A model generated the notes under the pieces. That model was not told the DNA's origin, did not search any database, and saw only the letters and a list, made by a program, of their open reading frames with translations. A stretch of 64,000 nucleotides of DNA from Nitrospirota bacterium (GTDB lineage Bacteria > Nitrospirota > Thermodesulfovibrionia > Thermodesulfovibrionales > JdFR-88): the NCBI GenBank assembly GCA_021840255.1, contig JAKBYX010000009.1:1-64000 (forward strand). The letters are read 5' to 3'. Both the position numbers and the translations under genes were made by a program. Below are positions 36,034-42,954 of the stretch, piece by piece; the first letter of the stretch is position 1; each line of letters starts with the position of its first letter.

Positions 36034-36094
36034 GGCATTTATGGTATCAAAGTCGTCAAAATACTGTCAAACATACAGGACACAAAATTGCATA

Positions 36095-36123
36095 AAAAAA
36101 GGGGCGGCTTATTTCGCCGCCCC
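36095..36123 (-). terminator. Bidirectional terminator at the end of the iscU-like gene
   Basis: Arms GGGGCGGC (36101-36108) and GCCGCCCC (36116-36123) enclose seven bases that include the iscU-like stop codon. On the minus strand a run of seven T residues follows; on the plus strand six T residues follow the other side. It ends the Fe-S operon. Confidence 0.75.
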
Positions 36124-36483
36124 TTTTTTCTTGTAGTCCTCTATCGCCAACCTCAAGGCATCGGCACCTAAATTGGAGCAGTGCATCTTCTGCGGTGGAA
36201 GGCCGCCAAGGGCGTCCGCCACAGCCTCTTTTGTTATGGACATGGCCTCTTCCAGGGTCTTGCCCTTGACCATCTCGGTCACCATGCTTGAGACGGCTAT
36301 CGCCGCGCCGCAGCCGAAGGTCCTGAACTTGGCGTCCGCAATGCGCCCGTTCTCCACCTTTATGGTTATCTTCATTACGTCGCCGCAAGTGGGATTGCCT
36401 TCCTCCCCTACTCCGTCGGCCTCCGGTATCTCCCCAACGTTCCTGGGGTTTGTAAAATGGTCCATCAGTTTTTCGGAATACAT
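36109..36483 (-). CDS. iscU: Fe-S cluster scaffold protein, IscU/NifU-N type
   Basis: This 124-residue scaffold assembles [2Fe-2S] clusters for transfer to apoproteins. Ligands C33 (in NPTCGD, with the Asp two residues on), C58 (in FGCGAA) and C102 (in MHCSNL) are all conserved. The gene starts inside the 3' end of the NifS-like gene, so the two are coupled. It is the last gene of the Rrf2-TusA-NifS-IscU operon. The family call is certain. The sulfur source is in doubt because the adjacent NifS-like protein lacks the PLP lysine. Confidence 0.97.
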   Translation of the reverse strand: MYSEKLMDHFTNPRNVGEIPEADGVGEEGNPTCGDVMKITIKVENGRIADAKFRTFGCGAAIAVSSMVTEMVKGKTLEEAMSITKEAVADALGGLPPQKMHCSNLGADALRLAIEDYKKKGAAK

Positions 36484-37679
36484 TGGTCTGTCTCCTTTGC
36501 TTTGCCCCAGCCTCCGGCATAGGGTGATATTTCTCTCAGTCTCCTGACCGCCGCCGGGAATTCCCCCAGGGCGTACTCAACGTCCTCCATAGTGTTTTCC
36601 ATGCCCAGGCTGAAGACTATGGAGCCTTGGGCAAGCTGCGATGAGACCCCCATGGACAAAAGCACCGGGGAAGCCTTCAGGGCCTTGGAGGAGCAGGCGG
36701 AACCGCTTGCCGCGTAAATGCCTTTGGCCGCAAGCATCAGTAGCATCGCCTCTCCCTCGATGAATTCCACGCAGAAGCTGGCAAGCCCGGGCAACCTGAG
36801 CTCCCCCTGCTCCGCGGATGGCCCCGTAAGATAGACGTTCTCTATCTTTCCAAGTACCCCGTTTATAAGCCGGTCCCGCATCTGCGCAAGCTTGCGCACC
36901 CTTTCGGGCAGTTCAGCTTTTGTAAGCTCAGCGGCCTTTCCCATTCCCACTATCGCGGGGATGTTCTCCGTGCCGGCCCTCCTGCCGTTTTCCTGGATAC
37001 CACCGTATATAAGCGGAAGTATCCTTGTCCCTCCCTTAAGATAAAGGGCTCCGGCACCCTTGGGGCCGTAAAATTCATGGGCCGAGATGCTCATGGCGTC
37101 CACCCCCAGGGCCTCAACATCAATGGGGAGATAACCCGCTCCAGCCACCGCGTCCGTGTGAAAGAGCGCTCCGTTCTTCCTGGCTATCGCTGCAAGCTCT
37201 TTAATGGGCTCTACGGTCCCCACCTCCGGGCTTGCGAGTATCACGGAGACAAGTGTGGTCTCTTTTGTGACGGCCTTTTCGAGGGAGGCCGGGTCTACCA
37301 GGCCGTGTTTGTCCACCGGCAGGTACGTCACCGCAAACCCCTCCTTTTCAAGCGCGCGTGCCGGGTTCAGGATCGAATGGTGCTCCATTTTGGAGACTAT
37401 TATATGTCTGCCCTTCTTGGTGTGCGCGCCGGCAAGCCCTTTGATGGCAAAGTTGTTTGCCTCGGCCCCGCTTGCAGTAAATATTATCTCCTGCGGTTTT
37501 GCGCCAACAAACTGCGCCACTTTGGACCTGGCCTCCTCAAGCGCCGCTTTGGCGCTCTGGCCCAGCTCATAAAGGCTCAAAGGGTTGCCGTACCGTTCCT
37601 TGAAAAAAGGCATCATGGCCTCCAGGACTTCGGGCCTCAGGGGGTTGGTGGCCATATAGTCAAAATACCTTGCGCCCAT
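36465..37679 (-). CDS. NifS/IscS-like protein lacking the PLP-binding lysine
   Basis: This 404-residue protein has the cysteine desulfurase fold and length (GAEANNFAIKG, MEHHSILN, HTDAVAGAG, GGIQENGRRAGTENIP). The mobile-loop catalytic C329 is present in SGSACSSK. In active enzymes the PLP Schiff-base lysine lies in S-x-H-K-x-Y-G-P-K-G; here the sequence is SAHEFYGPKG, with Glu202 at that place (codon GAA at 37074-37076). The N-terminus FDYMATNP also departs from LDNAATTP. Archaeoglobus fulgidus IscS likewise lacks this lysine and has been reported inactive as a desulfurase while still binding IscU. This protein may act in the same way, donating a Cys ligand rather than sulfur. Confidence 0.9.
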   Translation of the reverse strand: MGARYFDYMATNPLRPEVLEAMMPFFKERYGNPLSLYELGQSAKAALEEARSKVAQFVGAKPQEIIFTASGAEANNFAIKGLAGAHTKKGRHIIVSKMEHHSILNPARALEKEGFAVTYLPVDKHGLVDPASLEKAVTKETTLVSVILASPEVGTVEPIKELAAIARKNGALFHTDAVAGAGYLPIDVEALGVDAMSISAHEFYGPKGAGALYLKGGTRILPLIYGGIQENGRRAGTENIPAIVGMGKAAELTKAELPERVRKLAQMRDRLINGVLGKIENVYLTGPSAEQGELRLPGLASFCVEFIEGEAMLLMLAAKGIYAASGSACSSKALKASPVLLSMGVSSQLAQGSIVFSLGMENTMEDVEYALGEFPAAVRRLREISPYAGGWGKAKETDQCIPKN

Positions 37680-37683
37680 CCTG

Positions 37684-37941
37684 TTACCTACCTTTCTTTC
37701 TTACAAAGAATTTATAAAAATCCGGAGCTTCCTCTATCCCGAGGAACTCGTTGCCGGTCTTTTCACACCACTCCGGGATGTCCGTAAGCGCGCCATCGTA
37801 GTCCGTCATTATCTGAAGCACCTGCCCGCTCTCAAGCGTCTTCATCATTTCCTCCAGCTTCAGAAGGTGCATGGGGCACATCATGTAAACGATATCGGCG
37901 GTAACATCCGCCTTTATCCCCTCCACGAACTTCAGATTCAT
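37684..37941 (-). CDS. TusA/SirA family sulfur-carrier-like protein
   Basis: This 85-residue protein has the TusA fold. It has the C-P-x motif at MMCPMHLLKLEE, whose Cys would carry persulfide, then VLQIMTDYDGALTDIPEW matching the conserved strand-helix segment. TusA proteins relay sulfur from desulfurases or other sulfur donors. It sits between the Rrf2 regulator (4-nt overlap) and the lysine-less NifS-like gene, so it may bring sulfur to IscU by a route independent of that protein; this is inference. Confidence 0.88.
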   Translation of the reverse strand: MNLKFVEGIKADVTADIVYMMCPMHLLKLEEMMKTLESGQVLQIMTDYDGALTDIPEWCEKTGNEFLGIEEAPDFYKFFVRKKGR

Positions 37942-38426
37942 GCCCCGATTTTCCCCGTTTTTTCAAGGAATATACGAGACCCGGTCTTTTCAGGTCCTTC
38001 CAGGGGATACTTCTGGCTGCCTTTCCCCGTGATCAGGTCGCGGAGGGTCATGGCATCCAGGAAACCCTCTATCTTTTCGCCAAGAGCCTTCCACAAAAGA
38101 GAGGTCACGCAGCCGTCGGCCCTGACGCAGCCCTCCAGCGGGTCCTGGCAGGCCGTCAGGGCGATGGGGCCGTCAAGGCTCCTCAATATTTCCCCTATGC
38201 TTATTTTCTCCGGCTGGCGGGCAAGCAGATATCCGCCCCCAGGGCCCCTCACGCTCGTTATCAGTCCGGATTTCCTGAGGGTGTTCAATATCTGCTCCAG
38301 ATAAGCCACGGAGACGTCCTGCCTTGCGGCTATCTCTTTTATGGCCACCGGCTCCCCTGAATGCCCCCTGGATATCTCAAACATGGCCCTTACTCCATAC
38401 TGTCCCTTTGTCGATAATTTAAGCAT
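37938..38426 (-). CDS. iscR: Rrf2 family transcriptional regulator, IscR-like
   Basis: This 162-residue winged-helix regulator has the Rrf2 N-terminus (LSTKGQYGVRAMFEISRG) and recognition helix VAYLEQILNTLRKSGLITSVRGPGGGYLL. Three cysteines in a C-x6-C-x5-C pattern (CQDPLEGCVRADGC) match the cluster ligands of IscR, so it probably senses Fe-S status. It leads the operon with TusA-like, NifS-like and IscU-like genes. A close match to the IscR type-1 operator overlaps its own promoter, implying autorepression when the protein holds a cluster. Confidence 0.93.
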   Translation of the reverse strand: MLKLSTKGQYGVRAMFEISRGHSGEPVAIKEIAARQDVSVAYLEQILNTLRKSGLITSVRGPGGGYLLARQPEKISIGEILRSLDGPIALTACQDPLEGCVRADGCVTSLLWKALGEKIEGFLDAMTLRDLITGKGSQKYPLEGPEKTGSRIFLEKTGKIGA

Positions 38427-38439
38427 AACTATTTTTATA

Positions 38440-38464
38440 ATACTTTACTAATATTGTCAAGTAT
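38440..38464 (-). promoter_or_regulatory. IscR type-1-like operator over the Fe-S operon promoter
   Basis: Read on the minus strand, ATA-CTT-GAC, seven bases (AATATTA), then GTA-AAG-TAT. This follows the enterobacterial IscR type-1 consensus in layout and almost every base. TTGACA of the -35 region lies inside it, with TATAAA further on. The site is 14 bp from the iscR start codon. Confidence 0.65.
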
Positions 38465-38511
38465 TTTCAGCAAAAAAAGTGGCGGGGAAAAGGAAAAGAA
38501 AAATTGTCTGA

Positions 38512-39057
38512 TCAGTAGGCGGCTTTCTGCCTTTTTTTCCCCTCCGGCAGGCAGATAAATCCCTTGTTCAGGGCTGTAAGGCAGGCCTGAAGCCTGCCTG
38601 AGCAGCCGAATTTCCTGTATATGTTATCCAGATGGCTGTTAACGGTCCCGGGGCTCATCTTCAGGCCTTTGGCGATCTGCTTGTTCGAAAGCCCCTTTAT
38701 AAGCATTATGAGCACCTGTCTTTCCTTTGGGGTGAGTGAAAACTTGGGGCCTGCCCCCCTTGGGGCGTTCTTAAGGAGCACAAGAAGCCCCCCTCCTGGC
38801 AAACCGATTAGCTCCAGGCGGATGTCCTGCAGGAGTATCTCCCTCAGGCGGCCTCCGCCAGACTTGATCCTTTCCACCAGGTCCTCGCAGCTAAGCCCCT
38901 TTTCCGCCACAAAAAAATTTGCCTGCTCGTTCAGCCAATGCGTTCCGTCCTGCTCAATGAAAAGGGCGGGTTCCCTGTCCAGCGCCATGTCCAGCCCCCG
39001 AATGGCCATCCTGGCCCTCAACACCATTTCGCTGGTCCTGGCCGCTCCAACCGTCAT
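38512..39057 (-). CDS. LuxR family transcriptional regulator
   Basis: This 181-residue protein has an N-terminal ~100-residue sensory part and a C-terminal GerE/LuxR helix-turn-helix (FSLTPKERQVLIMLIKGLSNKQIAKGLKMSPGTVNSHLDNIYRKFG). The N-terminal part looks like a small PAS-like module (ALFIEQDGTHWLNEQANFFVAEKG) rather than a receiver domain, as no phospho-acceptor Asp pocket is visible. It is a stand-alone gene between the Fe-S operon and an AT-rich accessory patch. Its targets are unknown. Confidence 0.88.
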   Translation of the reverse strand: MTVGAARTSEMVLRARMAIRGLDMALDREPALFIEQDGTHWLNEQANFFVAEKGLSCEDLVERIKSGGGRLREILLQDIRLELIGLPGGGLLVLLKNAPRGAGPKFSLTPKERQVLIMLIKGLSNKQIAKGLKMSPGTVNSHLDNIYRKFGCSGRLQACLTALNKGFICLPEGKKRQKAAY

Positions 39058-39393
39058 GATCTATGCGGGCCCCCTCCGCCGGTTTTTTTTAAAAAAACCT
39101 TCCCACATAAATGATAGCTGAGCTGAATGAAAACGCAACCGGAAACAAAATAATTCCACACATTTTGAACCACGCGCGGCAGACAAGGAACAACGGTGGC
39201 CTGGCCGTTAGCGGATATCACCGGCAACTCAAAGTTGAAAAGACAAGCCTGGCCTCCTCAGGTGCCGATTGACAGCTTGCCCCTTCAAGTTTAGCCTTCC
39301 GATACCATGATGCGCATACTAAAGTATACCCTGAACATTTACGCTGGCCGGGGCATTGCGGATTGCATGTTTCAAATGGTATTTGACGGGTTT
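39058..39393. other. Intergenic region before higBA, no gene recognised
   Basis: About 340 nt without a supportable gene. It holds a T8/A7 dyad (GGTTTTTTTTAAAAAAACC near 39081-39099) and otherwise unstructured sequence. The short frames on either strand have neither a ribosome-binding site nor recognisable content. It marks the left edge of the accessory patch. Confidence 0.5.
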
Positions 39394-39418
39394 CACTTGT
39401 CAAAATATTTGACAAGTG
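39394..39418. promoter_or_regulatory. Perfect palindromic operator of higBA
   Basis: Arms CACTTGTCAAA (39394-39404) and TTTGACAAGTG (39408-39418) are exact reverse complements around ATA. The right arm contains the -35 box of the promoter. A second dyad, GTGTC-ACGA-GACAC (39416-39429), fills the spacer. This is the expected layout for autorepression by the antitoxin. Confidence 0.7.
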
Positions 39419-39437
39419 TCACGAGACACGATACAAT
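39409..39437 (+). promoter_or_regulatory. Sigma70 promoter of higBA, leaderless geometry
   Basis: TTGACA (39409-39414), 17 bp, TACAAT (39432-39437). The GTG start of higB is 6 nt after the -10 box, so the transcript should begin at or within a base or two of it. Confidence 0.72.
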
Positions 39438-39443
39438 ATAAAT

Positions 39444-39725
39444 GTGATAAAGTCATTCTCGGACAAGGATACCGAAGACTTGTATAAAACCGGGAAGTCG
39501 CGGCGACTGCCGCCGGAACTGATAAGGAGGGCAATCCGCCGCCTTGAGTATGTTGATCTTGCAACTTGTCTTGATGACTTGAAAGTACCACCTAGCAATA
39601 GGTTGCATGCTTTAAAAGGAGACAGGGCAGGACAATATTCAATCTCTATTAACGAGCAGTGGCGCATATGTTTCAAATTCGCCGATGGCGACGCATACGG
39701 TGTTGAAATAACTGATTATCACTGA
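39444..39725 (+). CDS. higB: HigB-type toxin (RelE superfamily)
   Basis: This 93-residue toxin belongs to the HigB/RelE mRNA interferase family, which cleaves mRNA on the ribosome. It begins VIKSFSDKDTEDLYKTG and ends with SISINEQWRICFKFADGDAYGVEITDYH, the typical HigB pattern with the Arg-rich catalytic strand region (NEQWRICF). The start is GTG directly beneath a -10 box with no Shine-Dalgarno. The antitoxin gene follows after 11 nt, toxin first as in other hig loci. Codon use and base composition are more AT-rich than the surroundings, suggesting acquisition. Confidence 0.93.
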   Translation: MIKSFSDKDTEDLYKTGKSRRLPPELIRRAIRRLEYVDLATCLDDLKVPPSNRLHALKGDRAGQYSISINEQWRICFKFADGDAYGVEITDYH

Positions 39726-39736
39726 GAGGAGGTTTC

Positions 39737-40051
39737 GTGACCATGAGCAGGAAAGCGCATCGCACGACAAAGCCAACACACCCAGGTGAAATGCTGAGGG
39801 AGGATTTTATGCCCGATTATGGGCTCACGGTTGCCAGCCTGGCGCAGCAGTTGGGGGTGTCGCGCCAAACCATCAACGAACTGCTCCGCGAGAAACGGGC
39901 GGTAACTCCTGAAATGGCGCTCCGTCTTTCGCGCCTTTTCGGGAACACTCCACAGTTCTGGATTGGCGCGCAGAGTGCAGTGGATTTATGGCTGGTGGGA
40001 AAAGAGAAAAAAATAAATTTGGCTAGGATCAAGCCATTGAGTGCAGCATAA
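39737..40051 (+). CDS. higA: HigA-type antitoxin (XRE family HTH)
   Basis: This 104-residue antitoxin is built on a helix-turn-helix of the HigA group: PTHPGEMLREDFMPDYGLTVASLAQQLGVSRQTINELLREKRAVTPEMALRLSRLFGNTPQFW. It should neutralise HigB and repress the operon at the palindrome 39394-39418. The start is GTG 39737 with AGGAGG 4 nt away, or ATG 39743 at better spacing (10 nt). The HigB stop lies 11 nt upstream. Confidence 0.95.
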   Translation: MTMSRKAHRTTKPTHPGEMLREDFMPDYGLTVASLAQQLGVSRQTINELLREKRAVTPEMALRLSRLFGNTPQFWIGAQSAVDLWLVGKEKKINLARIKPLSAA

Positions 40052-40088
40052 TGAGCGCTGTCACCTTTATTACACAATTTTTTCTGAA

Positions 40089-40478
40089 ATGAATAAACCT
40101 GGGTTGGGCAATAGAGATATCGCTACGATTAGTATAGGCATAGCCAATATTTGGCTTGTATTATCTTGTCTTATTTTATTACCTTATCTCCTAGCTCCTC
40201 TATTAGGTGGCAAATTCTTGCCTATGGCCCTTCTTAAATACGGTGTTTGGATTGTGAATGCTTTAATTTTAAAATATGCGGCAAAATACTTCAGAGACAG
40301 AATACGTATGAAGAAACAAAAATGGTTTATTCTATCCATATGGCTTATATTATCCATTATTGTTTGGCATCCAAACTACATCGGCTTAATAATATCCTTA
40401 TTCTCCGTTATATTTCTGATAGTCGGTTTCAGAAGTCAAAAGCGTGCTGGATGGATAAACGAAAGCAGACTCTTTTGA
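40089..40478 (+). CDS. Hypothetical membrane protein in AT-rich patch
   Basis: I do not recognise this protein. From ATG 40089 it has 129 residues with four predicted membrane helices (IWLVLSCLILLPYLLAPLLG, MALLKYGVWIVNALILKY, WFILSIWLILSIIVW, LIISLFSVIFLIVGF) and a basic loop RDRIRMKKQKW. Its sequence is far more AT-rich than its neighbours, with Ile/Leu codons ending in A or T. No Shine-Dalgarno is evident, and a GTG at 40041 would add 16 residues overlapping higA. It is probably a passenger gene of the higBA patch. Confidence 0.55.
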   Translation: MNKPGLGNRDIATISIGIANIWLVLSCLILLPYLLAPLLGGKFLPMALLKYGVWIVNALILKYAAKYFRDRIRMKKQKWFILSIWLILSIIVWHPNYIGLIISLFSVIFLIVGFRSQKRAGWINESRLF

Positions 40479-40649
40479 CATTGAGGATTCTAGCAGAAAG
40501 TGTGAACGAGCAAGTCTAGCGGCAGCGCATGTTAGAAGACAAACTCAGCACAATTTGTATCATATCGCCAGACGAGGAGTACTGGACGAATCAGGAACAA
40601 TCGCACGAGTAGTATTTTAGTACCGCATCGCAATTTTATTAATCGGGCG

Positions 40650-42335
40650 CTACGAAAAGGAACCCGGCCTGTAGAGCTTGAACCCTGTGAGCGCGGAGGC
40701 CGAAAGCCAGAGGAAAGCCGGGAGATAGAAGCCCAGGACCGCTTCCCCTATCCCGAGGGTGAGCCCGACCAGGAAGACGCATCCCAATACCCACTGGGTG
40801 AACGCGCCGGTCAAGGTACCGGCTGCGGTCCTTTGATCAGCGGGAAGCCCCGCCTTTACCGGGCCCCATCCCGGCCCGCCGGGCGTCGTCCTCCTGTAGA
40901 AGTCCCGGAGCTTTTCCGGTTCCACGGGCTTTGTCAGAAAGGTCACCGCCACCCACACGGCAGTGGAAAAACCGATGATCAGTGAAAGTCTCCCGTAATA
41001 AGGCATATGAACGAAGACGCGGCTGGTATATACAATTGCCGTGAAAAGGCTGGAAGCCACAAGGGCCGATATCTCGCTCCATGCGTTGATCCTCCACCAA
41101 AACCACCGCATTATATACACAAGCCCGGTGCCGGAACCGAAGGCTATCAGGAATTTAAAGACGCCTATTATGGAAGAGACATTGTAGGTAATGATCGCCG
41201 TGGCCACGGAGAGCACCAGCACCATGATGCGGGCCACCTTGATGTAATGCCTGTCGTCTTTTCCGGGCCTTATAAAGGGCTTGTAGAAATCGTTCACAAA
41301 ATACGCCGAGGAGAGGTTCAGGTAAGTGCTCAGGCAGGACATGAAGGCCGCGAAGAAGGATGCAAGCATAAGGCCGCGCAGCCCCACGGGCAGAAGGTCC
41401 ACCATCATCTTTGGATAAACGGCCTCGTTGTCCGCAAAATGGGGATAAAGGACAAGGGAGGCAAGAGCGGCGACCACCCAGGGCCATGTCCTCAGCGCGA
41501 AGGTCGCGACGTTGAAGTAAAGCGTTGCAAAGAAACTCTGCCGTTCGTCCTTCGAGGACGCCATGCGCTGCACCAGCACACCGCCCCCGTCGGAGGAGTA
41601 TTTTGACCACCAGCTAAGGGAGATGTAACCCAGAAAGGCCATGAAGGCCGCGCTGCCCGGGGATGGGAAAAAACTGAGCACGTGCGCCGGCAAAACAGCC
41701 TTTATATGTGCAATGCCGCCCGCCTTGGAGCTTGCCGCAAACGCCAGAACGATCGCGCCTGTCATGGCTATTATGAACTGGAAGAAATCGGTTGTCACAA
41801 CACCCCAGTAGCCCGACAACATCGTATAGGCTATTGTGATACTGCTTGAGATGCCAATGCTCTCCCACTTGCCCCAGCCAAGGGCGATGCCCATTATCTT
41901 TGCCATCGCCAGTATTACCTGGGCCTTTATAATGGTATGGATGGCGAAGGAGAAGTAAAGCGCCTTGAAGCCGCGCAGCACCGACGCTTCTTTTCCAGAG
42001 TACCGGAGGTTTATCAGCTCCACGTCCGTCACAATGCCCAGCCTCCTCCAGAGCCTGGCAAAAAAATAGACCGAGAGCATCCCGCTTAGGATGAAGCACC
42101 ACCACTGCCAGTTCTCATATATGCCATGCTCCCGGACCAGGCCGGTTACGTAGAGGGGCGTATCGGCCGAAAAGGAGGTGGCCGCCATAGACGTGCCTGC
42201 AAGCCACCACGGCAGATTCCTTCCGGACAGGAAAAATTCGCCAAGCCCCGAGGACGCCCTGCGGGTAAAGTACAGTCCAACCACAAGGGAGGCCGCCAGA
42301 AAAAGTAAAACTATAAGCCAGTCTGCCGACTGCAT
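40650..42335 (-). CDS. Sodium:solute symporter family protein
   Basis: This 561-residue inner-membrane protein of the SSS family has about 13-14 helices. The opening DWLIVLLFLAASLVVGLYFTRRASSGLGEFFLSGRNLPWWLAGTSMAATSFSADTPL is family-typical, including the GRNLPWW and SxxSADTP motifs that shape the Na+ and substrate site. The tail has an extra soluble loop (EPEKLRDFYRRTTPGGPGWGP) and two further spans. The substrate could be a sugar, carboxylate or amino acid; the sequence does not say. It stands alone, downstream of the AT-rich patch. Confidence 0.92.
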   Translation of the reverse strand: MQSADWLIVLLFLAASLVVGLYFTRRASSGLGEFFLSGRNLPWWLAGTSMAATSFSADTPLYVTGLVREHGIYENWQWWCFILSGMLSVYFFARLWRRLGIVTDVELINLRYSGKEASVLRGFKALYFSFAIHTIIKAQVILAMAKIMGIALGWGKWESIGISSSITIAYTMLSGYWGVVTTDFFQFIIAMTGAIVLAFAASSKAGGIAHIKAVLPAHVLSFFPSPGSAAFMAFLGYISLSWWSKYSSDGGGVLVQRMASSKDERQSFFATLYFNVATFALRTWPWVVAALASLVLYPHFADNEAVYPKMMVDLLPVGLRGLMLASFFAAFMSCLSTYLNLSSAYFVNDFYKPFIRPGKDDRHYIKVARIMVLVLSVATAIITYNVSSIIGVFKFLIAFGSGTGLVYIMRWFWWRINAWSEISALVASSLFTAIVYTSRVFVHMPYYGRLSLIIGFSTAVWVAVTFLTKPVEPEKLRDFYRRTTPGGPGWGPVKAGLPADQRTAAGTLTGAFTQWVLGCVFLVGLTLGIGEAVLGFYLPAFLWLSASALTGFKLYRPGSFS

Positions 42336-42492
42336 TTCACCTGGCTCCCTTGCGTCCGGTTCTTATCCGGGGAAAAAACAACAAAAGAAATTCTTCCATG
42401 ATGATGTTTTTTTCACCTAACCGTTTTTTTCATTCTTGCCCTTCTGGCCGCCGAATGTATTAAATATACCTTTTCATGCTAAATTATTAAAA

Positions 42493-42843
42493 GTGAACAA
42501 AAAGATTCTCGTGGTAGATGATGAACCGCTTGTGCTTGAAGCAATCGATCGCGCCTTAAGCAAGGCGGGTTATGAGGTGAAGACCGTGCGGGATGGCAAT
42601 TCCTGCCTGGAGGCGCTCTCTCTGCAGAGCTTCGGCCTGATCATAATGGACCTTCATATCCCCGGCTCCTCCACCATGGAGCTTGCGGAACATGCAAAGG
42701 CCAAATGCCCAGAGGCCAAATTTCTCTTCATAAGCGGGGGCCATGCGCCATCGGATGCGGTCCACTATATCCAGAAACCCTTCCGTATCAATGATATGAG
42801 ACAACTCGTAGGATCGATCCTGGGTAATGCCGCGCAGAATTGA
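42493..42843 (+). CDS. Single-domain response regulator (CheY-like)
   Basis: The protein has 116 residues from GTG 42493, the first codon of the receiver fold (VNKKILVVDDEP). The acidic pair D9-D10, phospho-acceptor D53 (LIIMDLHIPGSS) and the conserved Lys in YIQKPFRI are present. There is no output domain, so it acts by protein contact, for example in phosphorelay or chemotaxis. An upstream ATG at 42436 would add a non-conserved tail. No Shine-Dalgarno is seen. Orphan kinases elsewhere in the window are possible partners. Confidence 0.85.
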   Translation: MNKKILVVDDEPLVLEAIDRALSKAGYEVKTVRDGNSCLEALSLQSFGLIIMDLHIPGSSTMELAEHAKAKCPEAKFLFISGGHAPSDAVHYIQKPFRINDMRQLVGSILGNAAQN

Positions 42844-42954
42844 CGCAGCTCTTCCCCTGCTGCCAGTCAGCCTTCCGGTAATGATATTTTGCCAGGGCCT
42901 CATTTACCCTTTTCCTGCACCCAAATGCCCATACCCGGGCCGGGCATACTTTTA

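Noticed and set aside
40529-40612. 27-codon plus-strand frame after the AT-rich membrane protein
   Set aside because: It has no ribosome-binding site, no recognisable content and lies in decayed-looking AT-rich sequence.
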